DNA from: Tsukamurella pseudospumae
Lineage (GTDB): Bacteria; Actinomycetota; Actinomycetes; Mycobacteriales; Mycobacteriaceae
Length of the DNA: 64,000 nucleotides
Direction of reading: 5' to 3'
Assembly: GCF_001575205.1 (NCBI RefSeq)
Contig: NZ_LSRE01000023.1
Location: 55,119-119,118 of the forward strand
Part shown: positions 63,498-64,000 of the stretch, in pieces
Layout: every line of letters begins with the position of its first letter
How positions within the stretch are numbered: the first letter of the stretch is position 1
Made by a program: the position numbers and the translations under genes
Notes under the pieces: generated by a model
What the model saw: the letters and a program-made list of their open reading frames with translations, nothing else
The model's database searches: none
Told to the model about the DNA's origin: nothing

Positions 63498-64000
63498 GGG
63501 CGTGTCTGACAAAGCTTTCGACCAGGCGATCACTGCGTTGAGAACGACTGCTGCGCGGTAGTTGACGGCGTGCTTGTCGTAGCGGGTGGCGAGGCCGCGC
63601 CATTGCTTGGTGTGGCAGTAGCGGCGTTCGATGACGCTGCGGTTGCGGTAGTCGGCGGTATCGAGCGAGACGGGTCGCCCGCCGCGGGAGCCGCGCCGTT
63701 TGCGGTGTCCCTTCTGGTCGTCGGGTTCGGGGATGACGGCCTTGATCCCGCGCGCTCGCAGGTGAGCACGGATCGCCCGCGATGAGTAGGCCTTGTCGCC
63801 GCGGACAGCGTTCGGGCGGGTGCGTGGCCGGCCTCGCGTCCGGCCGACACGCAGCAGGTTCATCAATGGCAGGAACATCGGTGAGTCACCGGCCTGACCG
63901 GCCGTGAGCAGAGTGACCAGCGGCAGTCCGTTACCGTCGACGAGCTGGTGGATCTTCGTCGAGAGCCCACCGCGAGAGCGGCCGACCGCGTGATCAGGCG
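63495..64000 (-). CDS. IS5/IS427-type transposase, C-terminal part
   Basis: About 167 residues are visible, open at the right edge. DDE blocks: GRSRGGLSTKIHQLVDGNGLPL, LLTAGQAGDSP, RGDKAYSSRAIRAHLRARGIKAVIPE and YRNRSVIERRYCHTKQWRGLATRYDKHAVNYRAAVVLNAVIAW, with the catalytic Glu in VIERRY. The stop TAG is supplied by the CTAG target sequence, not by the element. Confidence 0.9.
   Translation of the reverse strand, partial: PDHAVGRSRGGLSTKIHQLVDGNGLPLVTLLTAGQAGDSPMFLPLMNLLRVGRTRGRPRTRPNAVRGDKAYSSRAIRAHLRARGIKAVIPEPDDQKGHRKRRGSRGGRPVSLDTADYRNRSVIERRYCHTKQWRGLATRYDKHAVNYRAAVVLNAVIAWSKALSDTP
63498..64000 (-). mobile_element. IS5-like insertion sequence, one end
   Basis: The end begins GGGCGTGTCTGACAAAG at 63498 and the element runs off the window. 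The flanking CTAG (63495-63498) fits the TA or YTAR target duplication of IS427-group elements. The other inverted repeat is not visible. Confidence 0.82.

Overview
The window looks like chromosome of a high-GC mycolate-type actinobacterium (order Mycobacteriales). GC is about 70%, almost all genes use GC-rich third positions, and SD-less starts sit 6-8 nt behind TANNNT hexamers. From memory, the gene order from the left edge to about 32 kb matches M. tuberculosis Rv1832-Rv1859: gcvP, malate synthase G, the two CBS-domain membrane proteins, guaB1, the M56 protease with blaI, a PaaI thioesterase, ndh, then modABC. GC content and mycobacterium-like but divergent proteins make Tsukamurella or a close relative my best guess for the genus; that is inference.

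Layout. 1-9.2 kb: 3' part of gcvP, two related membrane-protein genes of unknown role, a DUF2510/DUF4177 protein, an Rv0909-type antitoxin-like protein, a membrane-anchored solute-binding protein, a spermidine-synthase-like methyltransferase fold and malate synthase G. 9.2-13.9 kb: a three-gene insertion relative to the mycobacterial order, encoding a cytochrome-b5/desaturase fusion, a type III polyketide synthase and an ABC exporter. 14-28 kb: an LprG-type lipoprotein, CBS-domain membrane proteins, guaB1, blaI and its M56 protease, an apparent MrsI-like iron-regulated small RNA, ndh, and a CGNR regulator divergent from an EamA transporter. 28-36 kb: ATP-grasp, PadR regulator, modABC and small enzymes. 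36.4-45.8 kb: recC-recB-recD plus a fourth overlapping gene. 45.8-50 kb: a degraded zone with a frameshifted glycosyltransferase that runs into a fragment of atpE. 50-63 kb: a DHA2 exporter with MarR regulator, an NfeD/flotillin pair, oxidoreductases, a cation/proton antiporter, exonuclease III and a zinc alcohol dehydrogenase. 63.2-64 kb: an SRPBCC gene cut by an IS5-like element that runs off the right edge.

Most interesting: (1) a small-RNA locus between blaI and the thioesterase, with a TTGCTA/TAGAGT promoter, an IdeR-box-like 19-mer over it and a strong intrinsic terminator, in the position of mycobacterial MrsI; (2) the desaturase/type III PKS/exporter locus, probably making and exporting a modified lipid polyketide; (3) a 9-mer GGCACCGTC/GACGGTGCC found about 45 times by eye against about two expected from base composition; (4) several SD-less regulators whose start codon or -10 lies inside an inverted repeat; (5) three genes whose best start is a CTG overlapping the previous stop as CTGA. 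No tRNA, rRNA or CRISPR array was seen.
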